48,025 bases of DNA from a bacterium (lineage in GTDB: Bacteria > Chloroflexota > Chloroflexia > Chloroflexales > Kallotenuaceae). The notes below the pieces were generated by a model. It worked only from the letters and a program-made list of their open reading frames with translations. It made no database searches and was not told the DNA's origin. The translations under genes and the position numbers were made by a program. Below, piece by piece: positions 7,778 through 15,209 of the stretch (position 1 is its first letter; every line of letters starts with the position of its first letter). Location: assembly GCA_016781505.1 (NCBI GenBank), contig JADDQF010000119.1, positions 1 through 48,025 on the forward strand, given 5' to 3'.

Positions 7778-8217
7778 GAACGCGTGCCACAGCAAAACAG
7801 ATGTGCTAAAACCGGTTTACTCAGCCTGCTTGAAGTGACCGTATGCAGCACTGCCGCTTGCTGAAACACGTCTGCCATGATACGGCGAATGGATTGCCTA
7901 ACTGCTTGGTTTCCCAACACCACAGCGCAACGTGTTGTATGAACGTTGGACCACGCTCACCCATGGGTTGCTGAACGATGTGCCACCTTCTCGGTATTGG
8001 CTAAAGTTCAAGCAGCGCAACACTCTGCTTGAATCGCTTCCAACCGGCGATGTGGCAGCGACGCGGCAGGTCAGTCAGCATGTCAGTGAAGAGCTACAGC
8101 GCGTGCCCATACCATTCCCCAATCTTCGGGCACGCCTGCCACATGTCGCTCTGCCCGGTGGTCGCCGATCTGCTAAGCTCCATCACGGATTCGCACGTAC
8201 AGCCGAGGAGCCTGGCT
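7778..8217. other. Intergenic stretch without a convincing gene
   Basis: An open frame from 7932 runs across this stretch and through the nitroreductase gene in another frame. Its peptide has no recognisable motif, so it is not called. The palindrome AAACCGGTTT at 7809-7818 is the only structured element I see. Confidence 0.4.
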
Positions 8218-8727
8218 ATGATCATAGATTCGCCTGCCACTTATGGCCGCCCTTATCCGCGGCACGTTGCTCGCCTACAAGGACTGGTTACCAAGCTGCA
8301 TATCCTGGTGTATCGATTGAGCAGAGGACGCTTTGGCGCTACGCTGCTCGGAATGCCAATGCTGCTGTTGACAACGTGGGGACGACGCACAGGTCGGCTT
8401 CGCACGGCACCACTGCTCTACCTGCCGGTCGACAACCTTTTGATTCTGGTGGCCTCGAACGGTGGCGCCAGGCAACATCCAACCTGGTGGTTCAATCTGC
8501 AAGCGAAGCCCCGCGCGTTGGTACAAATCGGCCCGGCGCGCGGACGGGTGCGAGCACGAGCGGCAACACCAGAAGAGCACAGTCGCTTCTGGCCCTTGCT
8601 CCTGCAGCTCTATCCGCCCTATGCCCGCTACCAAGAACGCACTAACCGCGAGATTCCATTGGTCGTTTTGCACCCAATCGACACGCAGCTCAGGCACTAT
8701 CGGCCCACGCGCTACAAACGGCTGTAG
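8218..8727 (+). CDS. Deazaflavin (F420)-dependent nitroreductase family protein
   Basis: This 169-residue protein belongs to the Ddn/DUF385 split-barrel family, which binds F420 (or sometimes flavin or haem-type cofactors) and reduces nitro-aromatics or quinones. The family core is seen as MPMLLLTTWGRRTGRLRTAP, LLYLPVDNLLILVASNGG, HPTWWFNLQAKPRALVQIG and the terminal 'WPLLLQLYPPYARYQERTNREIPLVVL'. The TGR-R-T-P-L phosphate-binding strand and the 'P.WW.NL.A.P' motif are intact. ATG 8218 follows GAGGAG. Longer upstream frames lack homology and are ignored. Use of F420 cannot be proved from the sequence, because no F420 synthesis gene is in the window. Confidence 0.9.
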   Translation: MIIDSPATYGRPYPRHVARLQGLVTKLHILVYRLSRGRFGATLLGMPMLLLTTWGRRTGRLRTAPLLYLPVDNLLILVASNGGARQHPTWWFNLQAKPRALVQIGPARGRVRARAATPEEHSRFWPLLLQLYPPYARYQERTNREIPLVVLHPIDTQLRHYRPTRYKRL

Positions 8728-8756
8728 GGCTTTGAACATGTGTAGCTCTATGCCGT

Positions 8757-8784
8757 CAAGGTAGGTGAACGATAACCTACCTTG
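8757..8784. terminator. Bidirectional hairpin between convergent genes
   Basis: A perfect 10-bp stem CAAGGTAGGT/ACCTACCTTG with an 8-base loop sits between the nitroreductase stop (8727) and the DUF305 stop (8800). No T-run is present; the symmetric position supports termination in both directions. Confidence 0.65.
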
Positions 8785-8799
8785 ACGTGTCAGAGCCAC

Positions 8800-9384
8800 T
8801 TATTGTGCAAACCAGGCTGTTTGCCACTCCTGCAGCTGCTTCACTTCGGCTTCCTGCGCAGTGATAATGTTCTGCGCGAGCTGCTTGATTTCGCCATGCT
8901 CGGCCTTGGTCTGCGCTTCCTTGGCCATCGCGATCGCGCCGTTGTGGTGGTCGATCATCGCCGTAATAAACCGCTGGTCAAACGGGATCGACGTGTCGCT
9001 TGATAGCTCCATGGCGCCCATGTGGCCGCCTGTTCCTTCCGTTGCGGCAACATCGGGATACCACTGCTTGCGCCAGGTCGCCATCTGCTCAATCTCGAGC
9101 TTTTGGGTCGCGATGATGTTTTGGGCCAGCTGCTTAATTTCCGGTCGCCGGCTTTCTTGCAGCGCTTGCTCCGCCATGGCCACCGCACCTTGATGATGAA
9201 CTGTCATCCCGTCGATAAATTGGGCGTCATAGGGTGCATCGCCGCCGTGACTCGTTCCATGCGCGGTTCCTGAGGCTGCCACAGGGTCGTCGCCATGAGC
9301 CGCCGCACTTCCTGATTGTTGTGCACCGCAGCCCGCGAGTGCCAATGCAATCAGGCCAACAATGATCATGTGTATTGCTTTCAC
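8800..9384 (-). CDS. DUF305 lipoprotein, copper-associated
   Basis: This 194-residue exported lipoprotein starts at GTG 9384, which follows GGAAGGGAG. The start gives a short charged n-region (VKAIH), a hydrophobic core and the lipobox LALAGC. Two ferritin-like DUF305 repeats follow. The first has DGMTVHHQGAVAMAEQAL and 'IKQLAQNIIATQKLEIEQMATWRKQW'; the second has AMIDHHNGAIAMAKEAQ and 'IKQLAQNIITAQEAEVKQLQEWQTAW'. The paired HH and the Met residues are typical of this family, which is often found with copper-handling genes. It is the last gene of the copper operon, 28 bases after csoR. Periplasmic or surface copper binding is inferred from family and context. Confidence 0.88.
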   Translation of the reverse strand: MKAIHMIIVGLIALALAGCGAQQSGSAAAHGDDPVAASGTAHGTSHGGDAPYDAQFIDGMTVHHQGAVAMAEQALQESRRPEIKQLAQNIIATQKLEIEQMATWRKQWYPDVAATEGTGGHMGAMELSSDTSIPFDQRFITAMIDHHNGAIAMAKEAQTKAEHGEIKQLAQNIITAQEAEVKQLQEWQTAWFAQ

Positions 9385-9412
9385 AAATATGCTCCCTTCC
9401 TTCAGTCCTACG

Positions 9413-9976
9413 TTAGCTGGCTTGTAATGTATTTGCGGTGGTGAATAGCTGCAACAGCTCGCGCAGCTTGTGCTCGCGCTCGGCAACCTGATCGCCACGA
9501 ATTGCATCGGTGATACAGCCATTCAGATGGTCGGACAAAACACGGGCGTTGAACCGTTCCAAGGCCGCTTTCGCCTGCTGCGCGCGTTGAATAATGTCGA
9601 TGCAATAGGCATCGCCGGTCACAAGCTGCTCGATCTGCTGCACATCGCTTTCCACCTTTTGCAGGCGGTCGAGCCGGGAAAGCGCAAAAAGCTCCCCGTG
9701 TGGCCCGCCTTCGCCTAAGGGCGCGTACACCTGGACAAGCTCCGTGACCACACGCTCCCGCTCCGCTTCGTCCTCACTCCGGATGGTTTCGGTGACACAT
9801 GTTGCCAGATGATGCTCTAACACTAATCCGGCAAACTTATCCAGTGCCGCTTGAATCGCCTGCACCTGCTTGATCAGGTCGATACAGTACGCGTCGTCGC
9901 GCTCCATACGTTGGACGCCGCGCACATGCCCAGCGATCGTGCGGAGCCGTGCGATACGACGTTGGGGATCATGCAT
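9413..9976 (-). CDS. Tandem two-domain CsoR-family metal-sensing repressor
   Basis: Two complete CsoR/RcnR-like domains lie in one 187-residue chain, while the usual family member is about 90 residues. Copper ligands in the W-X-Y pattern C-x24-H-x3-C are conserved in both halves: Cys31, His56, Cys60 and Cys125, His150, Cys154. The first half has the family's DNA-facing helix (RRIARLRTIAGHVRGVQRM). The second half replaces the G-x-V-R-G element with an acidic stretch (LDRLQKVESDVQQIEQLV), so it probably senses metal or shapes the oligomer rather than binding DNA. It sits 18 bases after the ATPase gene and 28 bases before the DUF305 gene, and probably controls this operon in response to Cu(I). 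The fusion is clear in sequence; the division of labour is inference. Confidence 0.92.
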   Translation of the reverse strand: MHDPQRRIARLRTIAGHVRGVQRMERDDAYCIDLIKQVQAIQAALDKFAGLVLEHHLATCVTETIRSEDEAERERVVTELVQVYAPLGEGGPHGELFALSRLDRLQKVESDVQQIEQLVTGDAYCIDIIQRAQQAKAALERFNARVLSDHLNGCITDAIRGDQVAEREHKLRELLQLFTTANTLQAS

Positions 9977-9994
9977 AACTGCACTGTCCTTTCG

Positions 9995-11653
9995 TTAGAC
10001 CTGTGCCAGGGCACGTGCCGGCGCTGCGTGATCGTCGCGCCGCAGCGGCAAACCGCGTAAGGTCTGCGCATTTAGTGCCACAATAATGGTTGATAACGAC
10101 ATCAGCAAACCGCCAACCCAAGCCGGCATCACGATCCCGCTGCTGGCCAGCACACCGGCCGCTAAAGGCAAGGCAATCACGTTGTAGCCGATCGCCCAGG
10201 CCAGGTTTTGGGTCATTTTGCGGTAGCTGGCTTTCGATAGCGTCATGATGCGAGCAATATCGCGGGGGTCATTCTTGACGAGTACAATGCCCGCGGAAGC
10301 ACGCGCAACATCCGTGCCTGCGCCAATCGCAATCCCGACATCCGCCTGGGCCAGGGCAGGCGCGTCGTTCACGCCGTCGCCGACCATCGCCACTTTCGCC
10401 CCGCTCCGCTGCAATTCCCTGACTTTCTCGCTCTTGTGCTCAGGCAGCACCTGGGCAAAGTAGGTCTCGATCCCCAGCTCGGCGGCCACCCAGCGCGCCA
10501 CATCGTCGCTGTCGCCGGTCAACATCGCTACGTTCACACCTTGGCCGCGCAGCATTGCAATCGCTTCGCGGCTTTCGGGCCGAATAACGTCCGCCAAGGC
10601 AAAGGCCGCCAGGACCTGCTGCCCTTCCAGCAAATACACCACGGTTTGGCCGCGCGCGCCCCATTGCTGGGTCTGCTTGGCTAGCTCGGGCGGCACAGCC
10701 ACCCCCTCAGCTTCCAGTAAGCGTGGTCCGCCAACTTTGAGCGTGCGCCCATTCACGGTTGCTTGCACGCCACGGCCTGGCAGTGAGCTAAACTTCGTCA
10801 CGGCCGGGAACGCGACATTTCGTTCGTGGGCTGCCGCGCGTAATGCCTTGGCCACAATATGCTCGCTATCGCCTTCGATGGCTGCGGCAAGGGCTAATGC
10901 CTCGGTCTCGGCAATGGAGCCCGTCGTCGCAATACCTACTAAGCCTTGCTCGCCACGGGTTAACGTGCCGGTTTTATCAAAAACGACGACGTTGAGCTTG
11001 CGCGCTGCTTCCAACGCCAGCCGGTCACGCACCAAGATGCCATTGCGCGCCGACAGCGTGGTTGAGATGGCGATCACCAGTGGAATCGCCAAGCCTAGCG
11101 CATGGGGGCATGCGACCACCAGCACGGTCACAACGCGTTCCAAAGTATAGTTGTCGAAGCCGCGGGCAATGCTCCAGCCGACGAGTGTGAGCAGCGCGAC
11201 CGTAATCGCCACAAACGTGAGATAAAACGCGGCCCGATTCGCCAGATCTTGCGCCCGGCTGCGGCTGTTTTGTGCTTCGGCAACCAGCCGCATGATGCCC
11301 GACAGCGTGGTTTGTTCACCGGTGTGGGTAATACGTACCCGGAGCGATCCGCTGCCGTTAACGGTGCCCGCAATCACCTCGTCGCCCTGGCGCTTGTGCA
11401 CAGGCCGACTTTCGCCGGTAATCATGGCTTCGTTGACCTGGCTTTCGCCGTCGGCGACCTGGCCATCTACTGGCACACTCGCCCCAGGTCGAACCAACAC
11501 CAGATCGTTATCCCGTAAGGCACTCACCGATACGATTTCCGTCTGGCCACTGATTATCCGCTCGGCAGTATCCGGCAGAAGCTTGGCGAGCTCGTCGAGA
11601 GCGCTCTGGGCGCTGCCCACGGCTCGTATTTCCATCCAGTGGCCAAGCAGCAT
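9995..11653 (-). CDS. CopB-type P1B copper ATPase, C-terminal piece after an in-frame stop
   Basis: This 552-codon frame holds all cytoplasmic catalytic motifs of a P-type ATPase: MITGES in the actuator domain, CPH in the metal-transport helix ([10 protein letters not shown]), DKTGTLTRG with the phosphorylated Asp, and [10 protein letters not shown] in the hinge. The usual His-Pro of the nucleotide domain reads SEHIVAKAL, so Pro is replaced by Ile. CPH together with a His-rich N-terminus is the hallmark of the P1B-3 (CopB) group that exports copper or silver. The natural frame begins upstream at 12202, and a TAA at codon 176 (11675-11677) separates it. ATG 11653 falls inside a membrane helix and has no good ribosome site. 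It is a pseudogene unless the stop is read through or is a sequence error. Confidence 0.88.
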   Translation of the reverse strand: MLLGHWMEIRAVGSAQSALDELAKLLPDTAERIISGQTEIVSVSALRDNDLVLVRPGASVPVDGQVADGESQVNEAMITGESRPVHKRQGDEVIAGTVNGSGSLRVRITHTGEQTTLSGIMRLVAEAQNSRSRAQDLANRAAFYLTFVAITVALLTLVGWSIARGFDNYTLERVVTVLVVACPHALGLAIPLVIAISTTLSARNGILVRDRLALEAARKLNVVVFDKTGTLTRGEQGLVGIATTGSIAETEALALAAAIEGDSEHIVAKALRAAAHERNVAFPAVTKFSSLPGRGVQATVNGRTLKVGGPRLLEAEGVAVPPELAKQTQQWGARGQTVVYLLEGQQVLAAFALADVIRPESREAIAMLRGQGVNVAMLTGDSDDVARWVAAELGIETYFAQVLPEHKSEKVRELQRSGAKVAMVGDGVNDAPALAQADVGIAIGAGTDVARASAGIVLVKNDPRDIARIMTLSKASYRKMTQNLAWAIGYNVIALPLAAGVLASSGIVMPAWVGGLLMSLSTIIVALNAQTLRGLPLRRDDHAAPARALAQV

Positions 11654-11674
11654 AATGGTGACCAGCGTGGCCAG

Positions 11675-12202
11675 TTACCAATAAAAGTCCATGCCGGAAA
11701 CAAGACCAAACGTGGCGGCGACGCTGTACAGGTATGCCGTCGAGATCGCCAGTGCGACCAGCGTCATCATGCCTGGAGCACGATTTTTGAGCTCGCCAAC
11801 CGCACTCGACAAAAACACCCAGCCGCCGTACCAGTAGATAATGCTGCCCAAGACAAACGGCAAATACCTTGAGCCGGGAAAGCGGGGTGCAGTGTAGCCG
11901 AGAAGCTCTTGAAACAAATGCCCATACACCAGCACCGGAATCGTCAACACCAGCGAGATCCAGAATGGGCGGGCAAACATCGCCTCGGAGTGTCCGGCGT
12001 GGCCGCTGTGGTCGGACTGGTTGGCAGGGCCGGTATGGGTGGCGTGCGCAGCGTGCTGGCTGCCATGGACAGCGACTTCCGGGCTGGCTTGCTCCCGCAT
12101 CTGAGACATGGCGTGCTGCTCGGGTGCTTGTGGCGTGTGGCGCAGCGCGGGGGCAGCGTGGTTGTGCTGCCCATGCTGCTTGTGCTGTTCATGTTGCGTC
12201 AT
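11675..12202 (-). CDS. CopB-type P1B copper ATPase, N-terminal piece
   Basis: This 175-codon piece carries the His-rich metal-binding N-terminus (repeated HEQH, HGQHNH, HAAHATH, HSGHAGH motifs over about 85 residues) and the first membrane helices (FWISLVLTIPVLVYG, YLPFVLGSIIYWYGGWVFL). It ends at GMDFYW-TAA. The following codons continue in the same frame as [17 protein letters not shown], exactly as in intact CopB, where a Glu normally follows FYW. ATG 12202 follows AGAGGA. Reading through gives a 735-residue protein, a normal length for the family. The interruption therefore looks like one GAA/GAG-to-TAA change rather than a deletion. Confidence 0.85.
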   Translation of the reverse strand: MTQHEQHKQHGQHNHAAPALRHTPQAPEQHAMSQMREQASPEVAVHGSQHAAHATHTGPANQSDHSGHAGHSEAMFARPFWISLVLTIPVLVYGHLFQELLGYTAPRFPGSRYLPFVLGSIIYWYGGWVFLSSAVGELKNRAPGMMTLVALAISTAYLYSVAATFGLVSGMDFYW

Positions 12203-12246
12203 AGCTCGTTCCTCTCCCATCCCCTGTGGGAGGGGGTGATACAACG

Positions 12247-12301
12247 AGTATAGCGCTGCACCGCACGCATTGTTATAGGCACAATCACCTACATGGGTAG
12301 G
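12247..12301 (-). promoter_or_regulatory. Candidate metal-regulated promoter of the copper operon
   Basis: On the minus strand a -10-like TATAAC (12272-12277) has, at the -35 position, a dyad CCTAC-4 bases-GTAGG (12288-12301). A second -10-like TATACT lies at 12247-12252. CsoR sites are GC-rich dyads of this kind with a TAC/GTA edge, and the placement would let a repressor block polymerase. The assignment to the CsoR of this operon is inferred. Confidence 0.4.
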
Positions 12302-12503
12302 CTAAAGCATCCAGCAAACAGCGCAGCGAGGACCAGGCGGCCCACAGAACAAGCATTAGGAGCGTCCTCCGTAGGGTAACGGACGGAGTAAGCAGCCTCT
12401 GGTACAAGCTCATATTGTCCTGGCAAGCAAAGCTTCGAGCCGTGCGGTGCGGGGGCAACAAAAGACAGGCACACGTATAAACAAGATGGACAAAGCGTTG
12501 GGG
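12302..12503. other. Intergenic stretch with no gene called
   Basis: Short frames here (for example 12289-12474, minus) have no family features or ribosome site. I see nothing else beyond the operator region of the copper operon to the left. Confidence 0.4.
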
Positions 12504-13193
12504 TTAGTGGGGCATTGTCAGCTCAAAGAGGCCGATGGAACGTAGCTCAGTCTCCTCTCCCACACTCCACTTGGTAAACGAGATCGTCCAGCCGTTCGCC
12601 TCCATCGCCTCCAGGAGACGGAGACTTGGATCGCGCAGCGGGTCGGAAAGCAGCACGCTGCCGCCGGGCGCCAGGTTGGACTCGAAGATGCGCTGCAGGT
12701 GAGGATGCAGCGCCTCGCCGTACAAGATGTCCGAGCCCAAGATCCATTGGTAGCGCGCGGTATCGTGCCAGTTAACCCAATCGACCAAGCGGTACTCAAT
12801 CGTTTGGATGCCGTTACGGGTACCATTGCGCCGGCAGACCGACATGGCCAGCTCGTGACGGTCGGTCTGGACCACCTCTGCTCCAAGCGATGCTGCGACA
12901 ATCCCCGGCAGCCCCGTGCCGGCGCCAAGCTCCAAGACGTGCGTGCCGCGGAAAGCTTCGGCGCGGGAGGTAACTTCGTGAGCCAGGGCAATCGCGGCAG
13001 GCCACAAAGCAACTCCGTACGGCAGGCGGTCGCGCAGCTCGCGAAAAAAATGCGACTCGTCGGCGTAGGTCAGCACCGCACCCGTATGGAGGATACGCCA
13101 CTCTCGCCCAGCCTGACGCAGGCGGTATTCCTGCAGCGGAAAATCGCCGGCCGAGGTGTGGAGGGTTTGGTCTTGGTCGGTGGTTGGCTGCAT
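12504..13193 (-). CDS. Class I SAM methyltransferase (METTL/Methyltransf_16-like)
   Basis: This 229-residue protein resembles the METTL21/FAM86 lysine methyltransferase family. The SAM-binding loop is LELGAGTGLPGIVAASLGAEV, followed by the acidic strand-2 end QTDRHE. Motif post-II is 'LGSDILYGEALHPHL' (the D-x-x-Y element of protein lysine methyltransferases) and 'LAPGGSVLLSDPLR' follows. The N-terminal 45 residues form the usual beta-hairpin extension. A substrate protein cannot be identified, and bacterial members are mostly uncharacterised. ATG 13193 has only a distant GGAG, so the start is somewhat uncertain. Confidence 0.85.
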   Translation of the reverse strand: MQPTTDQDQTLHTSAGDFPLQEYRLRQAGREWRILHTGAVLTYADESHFFRELRDRLPYGVALWPAAIALAHEVTSRAEAFRGTHVLELGAGTGLPGIVAASLGAEVVQTDRHELAMSVCRRNGTRNGIQTIEYRLVDWVNWHDTARYQWILGSDILYGEALHPHLQRIFESNLAPGGSVLLSDPLRDPSLRLLEAMEANGWTISFTKWSVGEETELRSIGLFELTMPH

Positions 13194-13380
13194 GGCACAA
13201 ACACTCCATCAAAAGCCTGGACGGTTGGTCACGTCTTGACGCTCGTTGGGCTTGCCCACCAAGCATGTGACGCATTCGAATAAGCCCCATGTTGGCGGAC
13301 GGCCTCAGGCCATGGTAGCTCGTACCGCCACTATGGACATATTGTGAGGCAACTATGTGGCATTATACGCTTAAACCGGG

Positions 13381-13779
13381 TCACTGCCGGATGGTGGGAA
13401 TACGTGGCTCAGTAGGTAGGGGAGTGTCGGGCGGGAGGATGTAGTCGGGCTCTGGGTTGCGCAGAAATTGCACGGCGGGCACGGTAGGTAGCTGAAGCAG
13501 GTACGCTTTCGCGAGCCGGTGGCCCCCGTCCATCAGATAGCCCTCCGCCGAAAGGATGATCGGATAGCGTAAATCCGCCTCGAAGATGCGGCGGGCGTGC
13601 TGGGCTACGGCCCGACAGGTGGGGAGCGATGTCAGGCCGAACCAACAATCTTGGTCAAATTCCGCAATCTGATCAATCGGCGTCTGGCGCACCGGCAGCT
13701 CGCGCGCTAGGTACCATAATCGCTCAACGAACCAGACAAGGCGGCCGGCAGATGTGAGGCGTGAATGCTTTTGCGCCAT
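13381..13779 (-). CDS. ParB/sulfiredoxin-fold domain protein, not a true partition protein
   Basis: This 132-residue protein has the central ParB-like motif 'YPIILSAEGYLMDGGHRLAKAYLL' and a following strand 'VPAVQF'. The DGGHRLAKA segment corresponds to the nucleotide-binding G-x-H-R box of ParB/Srx folds. There is no helix-turn-helix DNA-binding domain and no parA neighbour, so chromosome partition is unlikely. An N-terminal 'LVWFVERLWYLARELPV' helix and a conserved CWFG motif suggest a distinct small family often labelled ParB. ATG 13779 follows GAGGA; the upstream start at 13824 is less likely. Confidence 0.75.
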   Translation of the reverse strand: MAQKHSRLTSAGRLVWFVERLWYLARELPVRQTPIDQIAEFDQDCWFGLTSLPTCRAVAQHARRIFEADLRYPIILSAEGYLMDGGHRLAKAYLLQLPTVPAVQFLRNPEPDYILPPDTPLPTEPRIPTIRQ

Positions 13780-13861
13780 ACCATCCTCGAAACGAGTGGA
13801 CGCTGCATGACACGAGTATAGCACGTACCCAGTTCGGAACGGTCAGTTGAAAGGATGCGAC

Positions 13862-14521
13862 ATGCCCTTGTTCTCAAGACAGCGTTGGGAGACACGCTCG
13901 AAGGCAAATACCCGTCAAGACGATACCGCGTTACAGCCACTTCCGCTGCTGCCCCTGTTGTTGGCTTGGCTTAGCATTGGAGGCCAATCGTTCGGCGGCG
14001 GTTCGTCAACGTTGTTTTTGATCCGGCGGGTCATTGTTGAACAGCGGGGTTGGGTCAGCGATGACGAGGTGACCAAAGCGTGGGCTATTTGTCAGATTGT
14101 GCCCGGTATTAATCTACTCGCGCTTACGACACTGCTTGGCTGGCGCTTATCAGGCGCGTGGGGTGTTGTCGCGGCGCTCGGCGGCTTGCTGGTGCCAAGC
14201 GTAACGCTGACCATCGTTGCGACGGCCATCTACCGCAGCATGCAACACCTCAACGTGATCCAGGCAGCACTACGCGGAATTATTCCAGCCACCATTGGGT
14301 TGGGCATACTGATGTCATGGCAGCTAGCACATCCGTTACTACGATCCAGCCGCGCCGAGAATTGGCAAAGCTTAGCCTTAAGCCTTGGGCTGTTGGTAGG
14401 CGCTGCCCTGGGGGTGGTCATGCTGCGCATGCCAATCGTGCTTGTGCTAGGAGCAGCCGGACTATGTGGGACGTTTGGCTACCATTGGCTGAGCCGGAAC
14501 AAGCCCACGGGTGGCGTATGA
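13862..14521 (+). CDS. Chromate transporter, N-terminal-type half (ChrA family)
   Basis: This 219-residue membrane protein is one of a pair that together resemble a full-length ChrA. After a hydrophilic N-terminus of about 30 residues come the signature loop IGGQSFGGGSSTLFLIRR, then EQRGWVSDDEVTKAWAICQIVPGIN, and about six hydrophobic segments. The family is thought to export chromate (or take part in sulfate or metalloid transport) through the cytoplasmic membrane. ATG 13862 follows AAAGGA at a 6-base distance and is preferred to TTG 13847. Its TGA overlaps the next gene's ATG, so expression is coupled one to one. Confidence 0.9.
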   Translation: MPLFSRQRWETRSKANTRQDDTALQPLPLLPLLLAWLSIGGQSFGGGSSTLFLIRRVIVEQRGWVSDDEVTKAWAICQIVPGINLLALTTLLGWRLSGAWGVVAALGGLLVPSVTLTIVATAIYRSMQHLNVIQAALRGIIPATIGLGILMSWQLAHPLLRSSRAENWQSLALSLGLLVGAALGVVMLRMPIVLVLGAAGLCGTFGYHWLSRNKPTGGV

Positions 14522-15030
14522 TTGATCCGGTACGCTTATTTCTGCTGATCCTCCGCGCTACCTTGTTCTCAACAGGCGGTAGCGGGAATCTGCCTATGCT
14601 GTATCACGATCTACCTCCGCTAGGCTATGCGTCCGAGCAGCAGTTCGCAGAAGCGTTAGCGATCGGGCAAGTCACGCCGGGCCCGACCGGATTATGGGTC
14701 GTGAGCTTGGGCTATCTGGTCGATGACGTGCGTGGCGCGCTGCTTGCCACGGTGGCTATTACGTTGCCGCCTTTGCTGATTCTGGTTGTTGAGCGGGTGT
14801 ATCGTCGGATCGGGACGCATTGGGCAGTGCAAGGGTTTCTTCGAGGTCTTGGTTTGGCCGTGGCCGGCTCGTTTGCGGTGGTGATCGTTGGGCTGGTGCA
14901 GGGAAGTGCATTCGACTTTGGCAGCCTGCTGATTGTTGTTGCCAGTGTTGGCCTGGCACTCACCCGGCGGGTGCCGGTGCCGATCATTATTGGGGCAGCC
15001 GCGATGCTTGGAGGTTTCCTGTATCGCTAG
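14518..15030 (+). CDS. Chromate transporter, C-terminal-type half (ChrA family)
   Basis: This 170-residue partner of the preceding gene begins in an ATGA overlap. The motif STGGSGNLPMLYHDL matches the F-x-x-GG-x-x-x-P start of a ChrA half, and ALAIGQVTPGPTGLWVVSLGYLV carries the conserved G-Q-x-x-PGP loop. Four to five further hydrophobic segments follow. Short-chain ChrA proteins work as pairs with opposite orientation in the membrane, so the two are likely one heteromeric transporter. Actual substrate is not proven. Confidence 0.9.
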   Translation: MIDPVRLFLLILRATLFSTGGSGNLPMLYHDLPPLGYASEQQFAEALAIGQVTPGPTGLWVVSLGYLVDDVRGALLATVAITLPPLLILVVERVYRRIGTHWAVQGFLRGLGLAVAGSFAVVIVGLVQGSAFDFGSLLIVVASVGLALTRRVPVPIIIGAAAMLGGFLYR

Positions 15031-15155
15031 ACGCAACAGCTGTCGCCAGTGCGTCGGAGGCGCGGTGCAAGTGGTGCTGCAGGCTCATCGCGTGCGACCA
15101 AGGGAAGTAGGAGGCCTGCCACCTTTATCCGCTGAATCAAAGGAGAGGGAACGGA

Positions 15156-15173
15156 CATTGGTTGCAGCCAATG
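15156..15173 (+). promoter_or_regulatory. Operator-like palindrome upstream of the GH43 gene
   Basis: CATTGG-6 bases-CCAATG, with a nearly symmetric centre, makes a dyad of 18 bases ending 36 bases before the GH43 ATG. Size and symmetry fit a LacI-type sugar repressor site. No regulator gene is adjacent. Confidence 0.4.
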
Positions 15174-15209
15174 CAGCAATAAACATACAGTCGCGACGCA
15201 GGAGGGACC

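Noticed and set aside
7932-8645. Plus-strand frame overlapping the nitroreductase gene
   Set aside because: It runs through the nitroreductase in another frame, has no ribosome site and no family features.
9995-12202. UAA recoded as glutamate in this organism
   Set aside because: Many genes in the window end normally with TAA (S9 peptidase, GH43 at 15210, AAC(3)-like gene, recombinase). General recoding is therefore not possible; only local suppression, mutation or sequence error remain.
12289-12474. Small minus-strand frame upstream of copB
   Set aside because: No ribosome site, no family features, and it overlaps the candidate promoter and operator.
13381-13779. Chromosome partition gene parB
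   Set aside because: The protein lacks the HTH and dimerisation domains and has no parA or parS neighbourhood.
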